Of a stretch of 64,000 nucleotides of DNA, positions 33,601 through 44,000 are shown one piece after another (position 1 is the stretch's first letter; each line of letters opens with the position of its first letter). The position numbers and the translations under genes were made by a program. The notes beneath the pieces are model-generated. The model was not told where the DNA came from and searched no databases. It was given only the letters and a program-made list of their open reading frames with translations. Origin of the DNA: Parasediminibacterium sp046546515 (GTDB taxonomy: Bacteria; Bacteroidota; Bacteroidia; Chitinophagales; Chitinophagaceae); the NCBI RefSeq assembly GCF_046546515.1, contig NZ_JBKHKJ010000002.1, positions 62,001 through 126,000 of the forward strand. The letters run 5' to 3'.

Positions 33601-36600
33601 GGTGGTGCTTCGGCTGCTACGGAATCAGAATTATCGTTTGTAGGCGGCAAGTATCCATTCGGCTGCATCAAATAAAGATTATACCAATACATCTTTTTCA
33701 ATTTGTTGTAGAAATAAGCAGAATCAGGAATAGAAACATTGTTTAGCTTGGCTATCTGTGCCACTTGTGTAAAATAGTTCATAGACCAGTTATGATAGCC
33801 AGGAGACAATTCGTTTTCGGCACCGTCATCATATACCGTGCTGTCCATTGACCTTTTCAATAAATTAAAAGCAGTTTGTTTCCATGTGGTCGCATCATTG
33901 AATTCAGGAAAAACAATAGCTACAACCGCCAATCCTGATGCTTCAATTATTTCATGGTTACTAGGAGCCTCATTGCTATTGTAGAATGCTGATGCCCCCC
34001 AATTCATCCGCCAACCATGGCCAAGGACACCCTTAGCATAAGTAGCAACCGCTGTATCTACAAAAGAGGGCGATTGTATAAAATGAAAATAAGCGTCTGT
34101 CCAAGTATCTTCCATGCGCATCCCCATTTGCAGGCTTTGTATAACAGCACCGTTAATAGCTGAATCCCTGCCATTTTCCACAGATGTAGTTAAATCTACA
34201 GGGATTGTTTTCACCCAGTTGCACATTTGGTTAACCCAAGCTTTGGCATACGACTCATTCAAAGTTGTCCAATAGCCTCCGCTTAGTGAACGCCAGAATG
34301 TAAATCTTTCCATTGAAGGTGTCCACAAATTGCTATAACCAGGATCTGTAGGCAAATAAGGATTTTGGTACCAATGCGCCCCAATATTTGTAACGGGTAC
34401 TCCAAAATTATAATTAGGTGGGCAATTGCCAACTTGGTCTGGCCCTATCCAGTTTTGGCTTATCTTGTAGGCACTAGAATCTACTGTGCCATTGCCGCTA
34501 GGAGAGCCTAAAGGCAACCATTTTGGTGCATGGTTTATCCTAAAAAGGCGATACTGCGTTTTTGCTAGTGTATAGTTGCCAGCTTGCACTGCAATCCTTA
34601 CGCTATCCATGCCGGGATAATTGAGGTTAAGGGCACTAAATAGTGCAGTATCTGAAATAAAACCTGCAGAGGCAACTGTTCCTTGAGGCGTTATAGCAGC
34701 TGATGCAGTACTTGCCGCCCCTATGCCAGCTGCATTGGTGGCCGTAACGGAGAAGGTATATGCCGTGCCGTTGGCCAAGCCACTCACTGTAACTGGGCTG
34801 GACGAACCTGTGGAAATGATGCCGCTTGGGCTTGATGTAACCGTATATCCTGTTATGGCAGAGCCGCCATTGCTTGAGGGAGCAGTGAACGATACCACAG
34901 CAAAACAATTATTAGCAGCAGCTGACACGCTTGTTGGGGCATTGGGAACTGTAATAGGTGTTACAGCGGCAGATGCTGTACTTGTAGCACCTATGCCTGC
35001 GCCATTGGTGGCTGTAACCGTAAAGGTGTACGCCGTGCCATTTGCCAACCCACTAACTGTAACGGGGCTGGACGAGCCAGTGCCAATGATGCCGCCGGGG
35101 CTGGAGGTAACTGTGTAGCCAGTAATGGCAGAGCCGCCATTGCTGCTAGGGGCTGTAAAAGAAACCACTGCTTGGGCATTGCCAGCAGTAGCTGACACGC
35201 CAGTAGGGGCAGTGGCAACAGTAATTGGCGTTACGGCAGCAGATGCCGTACTTGCCGCTCCTGTGCCAGCTGCATTGGTGGCTTTAACAGTAAAGGTGTA
35301 TGCCGTACCATTTGCCAACCCACTCACTGTTATTGGGCTGGACGAGCCTGTGCCAACAATGCCGCTGGGGCTGGAAGTAACTGTGTACCCAGTAATGGCA
35401 GAGCCGCCATTACTGCCAGGAGCTGTAAAAGAAACAACCACTTGGGCATTGCCAGCAGTAGCTGATACTCCAGTTGGGGCATTGGGAACGGTAATTGGTG
35501 TTACAGCAGCAGATGCAGCACTTGCCGCTCCAGTGCCTGCGGCATTTGTTGCGGTTACAGTAAAGGTGTACGCAGTGCCATTGGCCAAGCCTGTTACTGT
35601 AATTGGGCTGGAGGCATCTGCTGCGGTTAACCCGCCTGGGCTTGAAATAACCGTGTACCCAGTGATGCCAGAGCCGCCATTGCTGGCAGGAGCTGTAAAA
35701 GAAACCACCGCTTGGGCATTGCCAGCTGTAGCTGACACGCTTGTAGGCGCAGTGGCAACGGTAATAGGCGTTACGGCAGCAGATGCAGCACTTGCCGCCC
35801 CTGTGCCTGCGGCATTGGTGGCGGTAACAGTGAACGTATATCCAGTGCCATTGGTCAAGCCTGTTACTGTAATTGGGCTGGAGGCACCTGTCGCGGTTAA
35901 ACCGCCTGGGCTGGATGTAACCGTATAGTTTGTAATGGTAGAGCCGCCATTACTGGAAGGTGCCGTGAATGAAACTCTCGCCTGTGCATTGCTTGGCGTT
36001 GCTGACACTGCTGTTGGGGCATTGGCAACCGTGATTGGCGTTACCGGAGCAGATGCAGCACTTGCCGTCCCAGTGCCAGCTGCATTGGTGGCTTTAACCG
36101 TAAATGTGTAAGCAGTGCCATTGATTAAGCCTGTTACTGTGATTGGGCTGAAAGCACCTGTTGCGGTTAAACCTCCTGGGTTGGATGTAACCGTGTATCC
36201 CGTAATGACAGAGCCGCCATTGCTGCCAGGGGCTGTAAAAGAAACCACCGCTTGTGCATTGCCTGGGGATGCTGACACTGCTGTTGGGGCATTGGGAACG
36301 GTATTGAAAAATGAATTTGGCGTGCCAATGCCGTAAAGCCTTGTTGATGTAGGCAAGGATATAGAAGAGGAGGTAGAAACAGTAAACGGGTTACTGCCGC
36401 TCACCGTACCCAAGGGCGACTCGGTATAGCTGCTGGAATAAGTACCCAAAATGGCACCCGTGCTTAAATAACTACTCCCTTGGTTCGAGGTATTGTATTG
36501 ATAGGCAATAGTTGCACCACTTGCTGCGCTAGACAAAATAGACCATTGGGCATTTACAACATTATTGGGCAAGAGGGGCGCATTGGTAAATAATGCGGCC

Positions 36601-39600
36601 ACGCCAACTGTAATATCAGGGGCATTTGTTGTGCCAGTAAAAACCAAGGGGTTGTAACTTGACGTGGACATGCCGATGGGGAAAAGGGTGGGGCTAGTAT
36701 TTTTTGCTGGGCTGCTACTATTTACGCTTTGCATTTTTACGCTGCCGCTACCATTGGCAACTATATAGCTACTGCCATTGTTCAAACTGATACTGTTTGT
36801 ATCGCCGCTGTTTAAAGCAGAACCAGACAGAGTAAGGTTATTATTGCCCAAAAGCAAAAATCCCGAGGTAAGCGTAAGTGTGCCATTGATGGTTAGCGAA
36901 TTAGCCAAGGACACAGTGTTCCCTGTGCCTGCCGCAACCTCCAAGTTGCCCACCGTTCCTATGGATATAGTGGGTGATGTGCCTGCCATGCTAATCTTGC
37001 CAGTGCCGCTCTGCGTACCGCTGCCCGAGATATTGCCAGACACGGTTAGCGTGTTGCCATTGTCATTCAAATTGTTGCCGCTTGCAATTGCAAGGTTGCC
37101 AGTTATGCTCGCATTTGCGTTGGCTGTTACATTTGCATTGATAGCAACGTTACCAGCGGAAACTGACTGGCTACTATTCCGGAAATTTACATTAGCACCA
37201 GAGGCCACAGCGGTAGCCATGTTTGCATACACTGTTGTGCCTGAAACGGAGGTAACATTGCCATAGCTTGTTTGCCCAGCCCCAACATAAATTAATTGCC
37301 CCGACGCAATTGAGTTTGCATTTGAAACTGTGAAAGAGGTGCTGCCCGTTCCTGATGAAGACGTTGTGGCCGTTCCACAAACCAGTGTGCTGAATGGCGC
37401 AGCGGTTGCGCCACCGAAGGTATAATTTACGCCTGCGCTAAAACTATTTGACGTGGTGGATACGTTGCTATAATTCATGGATGCATCCAGGCCATTGGCA
37501 TTGCTGCTAACCACGTTTGCGCCACTTGCAAAGCCAACATAATATCCGCTATATGGTTGTATAGTCCCCGTAGCCCCAAAGTTTAAGGTTGCACCACTTG
37601 GAATAGTGGAAGTTCTTTTGATAGTAGCATTAAATGCATTCAGACTTAAGGTAGTGCCAGATGACATATTTAGCGTGGCGCTGGATGGCGACCCGCCACT
37701 ACCGGCACCAATTGCAATATTTCCATTCAAAACAACTGTGTTACTTGTGCCATTTATAGTTAGCCCACCACTATAACTCCCTGCTGGCAGGTATTGCGTG
37801 CCACTGCCGTCATATACTAAACTTGCCCCCACAGAACTTGTAGACGTAAAAGTGCCAGCAATGAATGGTGGATTGGTATTACTTTCTACTTGAAGAACTG
37901 AACCCGCTTGAACATTTACTTTGCCAGCAATTGAATTGCCAGAAGGAATATATAGCGTGACACTATTAGTGCTGTCGCCAACAGTTACAGCCGAATTGAT
38001 GCCTGAAACAGTCCACACAGCACTCGGGCTACTCCAACTGTTTACGCTTGCTGTACCCATAATAATAAAGGTTTGTCCATCTGCAATAAAGTTGATAGGA
38101 TTACCCCCGCTGCCATCTGAACTTACCCAGCTACCAGCCCCATCTACATTACCACTACTATAATTGAAAGCACCCGGTGTTAATAGTGAAGTTGTATTTC
38201 CAAGACCTGTGCCAATACCATTGGTAGCAGTAATGGTGAATGTATAAGCCGTGCCGTTGGCAAGACCTGTTACCGTAATAGGGCTTGAAGTGGTACTGCT
38301 TTGTGTTAAGGAAGCAGATGGTGATGAGGTGATGGTATATCCGGTAATAGGTGAACCATTTGCAGCAGGGGGCGTGAAACTAATAGTAGCCTGCCCTGTG
38401 CTTGAAACTGCATTGGTAATTGCGGGCGCACTTGGTACCGTGGCAGGCGTTACCGCAGCAGATGCAGCACTTGCCGCCCCTGTGCCAGCTGCGTTGGTGG
38501 CGGTAACCGTGAACGTATAAGCAGTCCCATTGGTTAAGCCTGTTACTGTGATTGGGCTGGAAGCACCTGTTGCGGTTAAACCTCCTGGGTTGGATGTAAC
38601 CGTGTATCCCGTAATGGCTGAGCCGCCATTGCCGGAAGGGGCTGTAAAAAAAACCCGGGCTTGGGCATTGCCTGCAGTATCCGTAACGCTAGTGGGGGCA
38701 TTTGGAGCGATATTGAAAAATGAGTTTGGCGTGCCAATGCCATAAAGCCTAGTTGACGTAGGCAAGGATATAGATGTTGGGGTAGATACAGCAAACGGGT
38801 TACTGCCGCTCACCGTACCCAAGGGCGACTCGGTATAGCTGCTGGAATAAGTACCCAAAATGGCACCCGTGCTTAAATAACTACTCCCTTGGTTCGAGGT
38901 ATTGTATTGATAGGCAATAGTTGCACCACTTGCTGCGCTAGACAAAATAGACCATTGGGCATTTACAACATTATTGGGCAAGAGGGGCGCATTGGTAAAT
39001 AATGCGGCCACGCCAACTGTAATATCAGGGGCATTGGTTGTGCCAGTAAAAACCAAGGGGTTGTAACTTGACGTGGATATGCCGATGGGGAAAAGGGTGG
39101 GGCTAGTATTTTTTGCTGGGCTGCTACTGTTGACACTTTGAATTTTTACGCTGCCGCTACCATTGGCAACTATATAGCTACTGCTACTGCTCCAACTGAT
39201 ACTGTTTGTAACGCCGCTGTTTAAAGCAGAACAAGACAGGGTAAGGTTATTATTCCCCAAAAGCAAAAATCCCGAGGTAAGCGTAAGTGTGCCATTGATG
39301 GTTTGCGAATTAGCCAAGGACACGGTGTTCCCTGTACCTACGGCAACCTCTAGGTTGCCCACTGTTCCTATGGATATAGTGGACGATGTGCCTGCCATGC
39401 TAATCTTGCCAGTGCCGCTATGCGTACCGCTGCCCGAGATATTGCCAGAAACGGTTAGCGTGTTGCCATTGTCATTCAAATTGTTGCCGCTTGCAATTGC
39501 AAGGTTGCCTGAGATACCCACATTTGCGTTAGTTGTTACACTTGCATTGATCGTAACATTGCCAGCGGAAACTGACTGGCTACTATTCCGGAAATTTACA

Positions 39601-40649
39601 TTAGCTCCAGAGGCCACAGCGGTAGCCATGTTTGCATACACTGTTGTGCCTGAAACCGAGGTAACATTGCCATAGCTTGTTTGCCCAGCCCCAACATAAA
39701 TTAATTGCCCCGCCGCAATTGAGCTCGCATTTGAAACCGTGAAAGAGGTGCTCCCCGTTCCTGATGAAGAAGTTGTGGCCGTTCCGCAAACCAGTGTGCT
39801 GAATGGCGCGGAAGTTGCACCGCCGAAGGTATAATTTACGCCTGCGCTAAAACTATTTGCCGTCGTGGATACATTGCTGTAATTCATTGATGCATCCAGG
39901 CCATTGGCGTTGCTGGTAACAACGTTTGCGCCAGTTGCAAAGCCAACATAATATCCGCTATATGGTTGTATAGTCCCCGTAGCCCCAAAGTTTAAGGTTG
40001 CACCATTTGGAATAGTGGAAGTTCTTTTAATAGTTGCATTAAAAGAATTAAGGTTTAAGGTAGTGCCAGACGACATATTGAGCGTGGCACTGGATGGAGA
40101 CCCGCTACTACCGGCACCAATTGCAATATTGCCATTCAAAACAACTGTGTTACTTGTGCCATTTATAGTTAGCCCACCACTATAACTCCCTGCTGGCAGG
40201 TATTGCGTGCCGCTGCCGTCATACACAAGGCTACTGCCTTGCGAGATAGTGGCATAAAAAGTACCTGCTGTAAAGGGGGTACTAGCGTTGCTCTCTACTT
40301 TTAAGGTTGCTAAAGTTTGTACACTTACTGCTCCAGTAATAGCATTGCCAGCGGGGATACCAAGTATAGTAGCGGTTGCGCCACTACCAACCAATATATA
40401 AGAACCTGAACCTGACACAGTCCATGTTGCCGAACTGCTACTATAAGTATTTACGATTGTTGTTTTAGTAATATTAAACACTTGGTTAGCAGCTGTAAAA
40501 CTTGTAGGATTACTACCAGTGCCATTTGAGTTTAATGTCCAACTGCCAACAGCATCTAGGTTACCCGACTGATAGTAGTAGTTCGTTTGTGCATTTACTA
40601 TAATTGTAGTAAAAATTCCAAGCAACATAAGTAGGGCTAACTTTTTCAT
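30612..40649 (-). CDS. Giant heparinase-type lyase with two beta-strand-repeat modules and eight Fn3 domains, no T9SS domain
   Basis: 3345 residues. Signal peptide about 1-20. A first beta-strand-repeat module (about 21-645) and two Fn3 domains (about 645-825) are followed by a second, nearly identical module (about 826-1445) and six Fn3 domains of exactly 90 residues (about 1448-1993). The heparinase II/III-type lyase (about 1997-2750) has N2231-H2232 (APSNHEI), Y2285 (PGYHNW) and H2410-G-H2412. CBM-like modules (about 2888-3130) and one Ig-like domain (to about 3250) follow. Unlike its paralogues it then ends in about 95 residues of unrelated, charged sequence (KKIQWGAFNWLAS... ending ATEEE) with no sorting domain. 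It may be periplasmic, released by another route, or a chimeric product. Confidence 0.88.
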   Translation of the reverse strand: MKKLALLMLLGIFTTIIVNAQTNYYYQSGNLDAVGSWTLNSNGTGSNPTSFTAANQVFNITKTTIVNTYSSSSATWTVSGSGSYILVGSGATATILGIPAGNAITGAVSVQTLATLKVESNASTPFTAGTFYATISQGSSLVYDGSGTQYLPAGSYSGGLTINGTSNTVVLNGNIAIGAGSSGSPSSATLNMSSGTTLNLNSFNATIKRTSTIPNGATLNFGATGTIQPYSGYYVGFATGANVVTSNANGLDASMNYSNVSTTANSFSAGVNYTFGGATSAPFSTLVCGTATTSSSGTGSTSFTVSNASSIAAGQLIYVGAGQTSYGNVTSVSGTTVYANMATAVASGANVNFRNSSQSVSAGNVTINASVTTNANVGISGNLAIASGNNLNDNGNTLTVSGNISGSGTHSGTGKISMAGTSSTISIGTVGNLEVAVGTGNTVSLANSQTINGTLTLTSGFLLLGNNNLTLSCSALNSGVTNSISWSSSSSYIVANGSGSVKIQSVNSSSPAKNTSPTLFPIGISTSSYNPLVFTGTTNAPDITVGVAALFTNAPLLPNNVVNAQWSILSSAASGATIAYQYNTSNQGSSYLSTGAILGTYSSSYTESPLGTVSGSNPFAVSTPTSISLPTSTRLYGIGTPNSFFNIAPNAPTSVTDTAGNAQARVFFTAPSGNGGSAITGYTVTSNPGGLTATGASSPITVTGLTNGTAYTFTVTATNAAGTGAASAASAAVTPATVPSAPAITNAVSSTGQATISFTPPAANGSPITGYTITSSPSASLTQSSTTSSPITVTGLANGTAYTFTITATNGIGTGLGNTTSLLTPGAFNYSSGNVDGAGSWVSSDGSGGNPINFIADGQTFIIMGTASVNSWSSPSAVWTVSGINSAVTVGDSTNSVTLYIPSGNSIAGKVNVQAGSVLQVESNTNPPFIAGTFTSTSSVGASLVYDGSGTQYLPAGSYSGGLTINGTSNTVVLNGNIAIGAGSGGSPSSATLNMSSGTTLSLNAFNATIKRTSTIPSGATLNFGATGTIQPYSGYYVGFASGANVVSSNANGLDASMNYSNVSTTSNSFSAGVNYTFGGATAAPFSTLVCGTATTSSSGTGSTSFTVSNANSIASGQLIYVGAGQTSYGNVTSVSGTTVYANMATAVASGANVNFRNSSQSVSAGNVAINANVTANANASITGNLAIASGNNLNDNGNTLTVSGNISGSGTQSGTGKISMAGTSPTISIGTVGNLEVAAGTGNTVSLANSLTINGTLTLTSGFLLLGNNNLTLSGSALNSGDTNSISLNNGSSYIVANGSGSVKMQSVNSSSPAKNTSPTLFPIGMSTSSYNPLVFTGTTNAPDITVGVAALFTNAPLLPNNVVNAQWSILSSAASGATIAYQYNTSNQGSSYLSTGAILGTYSSSYTESPLGTVSGSNPFTVSTSSSISLPTSTRLYGIGTPNSFFNTVPNAPTAVSASPGNAQAVVSFTAPGSNGGSVITGYTVTSNPGGLTATGAFSPITVTGLINGTAYTFTVKATNAAGTGTASAASAPVTPITVANAPTAVSATPSNAQARVSFTAPSSNGGSTITNYTVTSSPGGLTATGASSPITVTGLTNGTGYTFTVTATNAAGTGAASAASAAVTPITVATAPTSVSATAGNAQAVVSFTAPASNGGSGITGYTVISSPGGLTAADASSPITVTGLANGTAYTFTVTATNAAGTGAASAASAAVTPITVPNAPTGVSATAGNAQVVVSFTAPGSNGGSAITGYTVTSSPSGIVGTGSSSPITVSGLANGTAYTFTVKATNAAGTGAASTASAAVTPITVATAPTGVSATAGNAQAVVSFTAPSSNGGSAITGYTVTSSPGGIIGTGSSSPVTVSGLANGTAYTFTVTATNGAGIGATSTASAAVTPITVPNAPTSVSAAANNCFAVVSFTAPSSNGGSAITGYTVTSSPSGIISTGSSSPVTVSGLANGTAYTFSVTATNAAGIGAASTASAAITPQGTVASAGFISDTALFSALNLNYPGMDSVRIAVQAGNYTLAKTQYRLFRINHAPKWLPLGSPSGNGTVDSSAYKISQNWIGPDQVGNCPPNYNFGVPVTNIGAHWYQNPYLPTDPGYSNLWTPSMERFTFWRSLSGGYWTTLNESYAKAWVNQMCNWVKTIPVDLTTSVENGRDSAINGAVIQSLQMGMRMEDTWTDAYFHFIQSPSFVDTAVATYAKGVLGHGWRMNWGASAFYNSNEAPSNHEIIEASGLAVVAIVFPEFNDATTWKQTAFNLLKRSMDSTVYDDGAENELSPGYHNWSMNYFTQVAQIAKLNNVSIPDSAYFYNKLKKMYWYNLYLMQPNGYLPPTNDNSDSVAAEAPPTTMWNDPEFQFLASGGTQGKAPDTLSYRFPWAGFNVMRSSWNSQANYMFFKNGPIGSWWHGHEDDLSLFLNCFGYPLLAEAEGWNYDNSLQLYYTKITPAHNTIAVDGKYQHRLDDSTVALKEFPQKISTAPSNQPWLTNGVADYTSGTYNDGYQAETFKGSVNPKNFTGSKDYSVSHTRHLVFLKPYYYVVTDFLEGTGSHKYENYFQLNADTAIIVNASNKAVASYSSHTTAHLLVSPIDTLGLSDTIVKGSSSPSALQGWIAQTEAVPMTKIPSLIYKKTQTASTSGASFATLLYPYNNTSTPPSVTTSLLTGIGTGIWGCKGTTPYENFIVVIRRYDSLNSTMTITTPFKFTANAHTAIGRQMTNARDTTVTFDSLNSFSGGIATFTCTKANYIVNQSAASQVNVYNDNNASMSIIITKPVSQSFTIPSHQWIKITSSGITDSIPNPTDSITNPVSTVMVMGDTMLIGNKYTDLIGHVSNVQLFDNLEAQGVDSTDPFAIAFSPTTTGLHTLNAVLTDSLGNTVTSPPVNVSVNNFEAEFYTKDSTGTIDVNLNYSNDTLVKMMAHGWLEYSVDVNHTGKYSLYANLLNNDSVNSFSISIDGLPAANSGTTLGNITIPVSANYQTIKNDSFDITAGRHTLRVTFNNNIAGVDYFRLNYYYPVAAFLQAAAFSDTGSFAIGINQNGYLYPIQLDEAYGGGVIFSNLDSNWIEYKVNIPTATTYSLQLRMANKYSSTGKRIEIYANGAFIQKNTFPTYTWNGTNQTLNDLDTTIAFTSAGPQTLRFKTYGTSTAFGSVNITPTGIKNAIKIPVRDTTIYAGTSLLIKDSATTTSGTITKVEFYNGDLLLATVTTGSGGIFSYNWTNIPYGTFRITTKAYTSNGYFYYSRPLNIFSLYTLYSIIPFFNPKDKKIQWGAFNWLASTVTNEDRRSPFKANAILEKKEAIEQKYAPFASGYNAKDLISTAWATYFKIAYSVAGTAAKWGEIAATEEE
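34684..36303 (-). repeat. Six-unit Fn3 DNA repeat, exactly 270 bp per unit
   Basis: The word GAGCCGCCAT on the plus strand recurs at 34861, 35131, 35401, 35671, 35941 and 36211, each 270 bp apart without any indel. Each unit encodes one 90-residue Fn3 domain of the 3345-aa protein. Unit sequences are highly similar, and this also creates long antisense open frames. Confidence 0.9.
36060..37830 (-). repeat. Intragenic duplication, copy 1
   Basis: Near-identical to 38469-40239, with a constant offset of 2409 bp (803 codons) checked at several points along its length. It covers one Fn3 domain and one beta-strand-repeat module of the 3345-aa protein. Only scattered substitutions are seen and no indel was noticed. 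Confidence 0.85.
38469..40239 (-). repeat. Intragenic duplication, copy 2
   Basis: Partner of 36060-37830 in the same orientation and reading frame. Differences are single substitutions, many of them silent. Confidence 0.85.
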
Positions 40650-41053
40650 ACGCTTTCACAGTTGGTGTTTTATTATTATTTTATAGCAATCGAAAACATT
40701 TTTAAAATAGTTAGGATGGTTATATATCTAGGATGAATTATGAAGAGCACTTCACTACGTAAAAAACAATCTTGAAAAAATTAGCAGATATAGCAACTAG
40801 CAACTAAAAAATTAAATACTGCTAATTAAAAGGAAATTATACATAAAATATTATGCGCATCATCTGCTCAAACAATCTAGCGATATTGGAAAATCAATAG
40901 GATAAAGGATAAGTCACAACCAATACATGAAAGATTAAGCCCTTTTAGAAAAAAGGGACTAATGTTTTTTATCATTCTACTCATTTTACATAAAACTAGG
41001 ATACCACCTACCCACTTGTAGGTAGCATCCTAGTTGGTTTCTCCATCTATTAT
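40650..41053. other. 400-bp gap between two giant genes
   Basis: AT-rich sequence without ORF. It contains a small CCCTTTT/AAAAGGG hairpin at 40940-40957 and a strong terminator-like hairpin at 40994-41035. The right side holds nothing else recognisable; the leader and promoter of the 3345-aa gene should lie at about 40650-40900, but no TAnnTTTG box was found. Confidence 0.6.
40994..41035 (-). terminator. Intrinsic terminator after the 2721-aa gene
   Basis: AACTAGGAT and ACCTAC (40994-41011) pair with GTAGGT and ATCCTAGTT (41018-41035), with a small internal bulge. On the minus strand the stem is followed by TTTATG. It lies 18 bp after the stop codon of the 2721-aa gene, so that gene probably forms its own transcript end. 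Confidence 0.75.
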
Positions 41054-44000
41054 TTAGGGTTGAACTGATAAACTTGTTTGATAAACAAATTGCTTGCTCC
41101 CCTCTTGTTTTAAAATTACACTATAACTTCCCGCAGCCAACGTATTCGTAATATGGATGGCATGGGTTGCTGTTCCGCCTGCATGGCTTACCACTTCCTC
41201 ATGTACTTTCTGACCTATGCTATTGTAGATGCTTACTGTGTATTTGCCTGCATTCACATTTTCCAGCTTCAAGTTCAACTTGCTATTAATAACAGGATTA
41301 GGATATAAGCTATACCTGATACTTGCTTCACCCTTGGTTACACTAGCTACATTGCTGTAAGCAATACTACCATCTGTGCTTGTGGCTTTGATGCGGTAGT
41401 AAGTCGTACCACTTACATTGTTGTCAACATAGCTATAACTGGCTGTTGCTATGTTATTCGCAGCTGCTGTGATGATGCTATTATATACTGTGCCATCGGT
41501 TGATTTCTCTACCGTGTAGCCTACTACCTTGTCCTCCCCTACTGTGCTCCAGCTTACTGTTGCTGCACTCTTGCTGTTATTCAATGTTGCAGTAGTCGTG
41601 ATGCTGTTCACTGCCAATACTGTTGGCTTGAACACGATACTGAGCCTGTTTACGTATGTGGCTTCAACCGTGTTGTCTGCCGCAAAGCTGATGGTGTTCA
41701 AGCTGTTGTTTAATGCAGTATAGGTTTTTGTATAGGCATCATATACATACGGTGTAAGGCCATTGCTGCTGTAGCTTGAAGCATCCACTTGCAATTGGTA
41801 GTTGGCCTTGGCTACTTGTGCCAACTGGATGGTTATGTTGTTATCCTTGGTGGCTGGCTGCCTGCTGTCTATGCTCAAGCCACGGCTGTTGCCTTCGCTA
41901 AGCGACAGGTTGTCGTTGCTGTTCGCCAATTTAGGGGCATCCTCGTTGTCTATGCCATTGCTGTACGATTTATCGAACACTACATTGGCCTCGTCCATTT
42001 TATGGTAGCTGCCTGTGCCTGCTCCTACTTCCCTCAACAAGCTAATAGCAATTTTGCTGATGCTGCCAAACACTGCCGTGTGGGTTGAGCTTGGAGCCTT
42101 CGCACTTTCGGTAAAGGTTAGCGTTGGGTTTGTACCAGCACCTTTCAGGTTCTGGATAAAGAACGCCTGCCCTGCTTGTATATAAGGCTTTATTGCTGCA
42201 TTGCAAGCAACATAAGCACCAGTTGTGCCAATGGTTGGATCCAGATAATAGTAGTAGCTGGAAAGGTTGCCTTTTGTTAATAAGCTCCAGTCCACAGGGC
42301 AAACATAAGGGTTAGCAACTAGGCTATAGCTGGTATCTGTAAGATTGTTCAGGCCATAAGTGCTGTTGGCATAGGTGCTGCCCGTAACTGCGTTGGTTAC
42401 GCCTGTTGGGTCATAGGTAACATTGCCCGTAACCAGCGTACCGCTTGCTTCCAGCCTAGTGGCGTTGTACATCAGCAAGCCCAGTGGGGTGTTGGGTATG
42501 CCAGTACCGTAAAGGTTGAAGCTCCTGTCACCCCTTATCAATAGCCTGTAGCCCGTGAAAGGCGTCACTAACACATTGGTGTTTGCAACAGTTGCCCAAT
42601 TGCCATTTATGTAGGTATAGGCCGTTTTCACACCATTGGCACTCACGTCAAAGTGGTTCGCATCTATGCTATTGGGGGTGCTGGTTGTACCTGCAACACC
42701 TGTGCCACCCGTGATGAACATGCCATAACCACTCTTGCTGTAGCTACCGCTTTCTTGGTAGGTGTTGTACAAGGTGTTGGATGTGTTGTAAACGCCAGGG
42801 GCTATGTCTCGATAGGAACGATAACCGCTAGGTATGTACCGTTCCACGGTTACCGTGCCGCTGATGCTGCCACTGTTGCCGCCTGTGCCTACAGGAGCCA
42901 ATGTACCACTGCTGGCAATACTGTTCGATTTGAACACCACATTGCCGCCTGTGGTCAATACGCCTTTCTGCAAGGTCAAAACCCCCGTGATGTTCAGCGT
43001 GTTGCCGCTGGTGATGGAAAGCCCGTTGCTGTTGTTCAGCGTGAAATTGGCTACTGTGCCAGTACCAGTATATGCTTGTACAGATGTGCTGCCAAGCACT
43101 AAAGTACCTGTGCCACTGATGGTGCCGTTGTTCGTGAAGTTCAAAGTTGGCGATAAGGTAACGCCACTGTTGATGGACAAGCTTGCACCGCTGTTGACCG
43201 TTAGGTTTTTTACGCCCTGGCTGGCTGCCAGTATCGGCGATTTGGTTGCAGAGGCTATCACCACATCTACATTCGATGTAGGCACGCCGTTCGTCCAGTT
43301 GGAGGCAGTAGCCCAAGCTGTGCTTACAGTACCTGTCCAGGTGGTGGCAGTTACTACCACGTTGCCTGTGTTGCCTATCACGTAGTAATTGCTGCCACTA
43401 GTAGGGATGCTGAACCCATTTGCTGAAACAGTGTAAGCATTGCCACCTAAAGATGCAGGGATGCCTGTGCCAGCACATTGCGTTGCAACATAGTTTGTTT
43501 TATAATCCCCCACTTCGCAGCTACTATTAAGTAAGAAACCAGAAGGTAAATCGGCACTGTTAAACTGATAAGTGATGTTTGCATTTACTGCGGCTGACCC
43601 TAAAACAGACCATTGTAAATTTGCAACTTGTGTTGCATCGCCTGGCATATTGGCTAAAGTAGCATTGATACTTACAGATAAGTTAGATGCAGTGCCAGAT
43701 TGATTGGCAACAGTGATAGGCGCATAACTAGTAGCAGTCCCTACAGGATATATAGTTGTGCCATTTGCAGCTAACCCAAGCGTAAGCTTGCCTGTACCAC
43801 TTGCATCGATATAAGAGGTGGCACTGGCACCACTTATACTACCAATTGTTAAATTATTACTTCCTAAAGTCAGTTTCCCTGCATTAAACGTAAGTGTACC
43901 TGCAGAACTTACAGATGCATTGGCGGTAACACTTGCACCCAATGTTATGCTGCCAGGTGTAACAGTAGCAGAAGGGTTCCTGAAATTGATGTATGCATTA

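Noticed and set aside
35125..35928. 267-codon plus-strand frame opposite the Fn3 array
   Set aside because: It is an antisense artefact of six 270-bp repeats in a low-complexity coding region; the minus-strand frame is clearly the protein.
40940..40957. CCCTTTT/AAAAGGG hairpin as a terminator
   Set aside because: It is short and 110 bp beyond the stop codon; the hairpin at 40994-41035 is a better terminator for the minus-strand gene.
42828..43385. Antisense frames of 162-183 codons inside the 2721-aa gene
   Set aside because: They lie opposite a Ser/Thr/Val-rich coding frame and resemble no protein.
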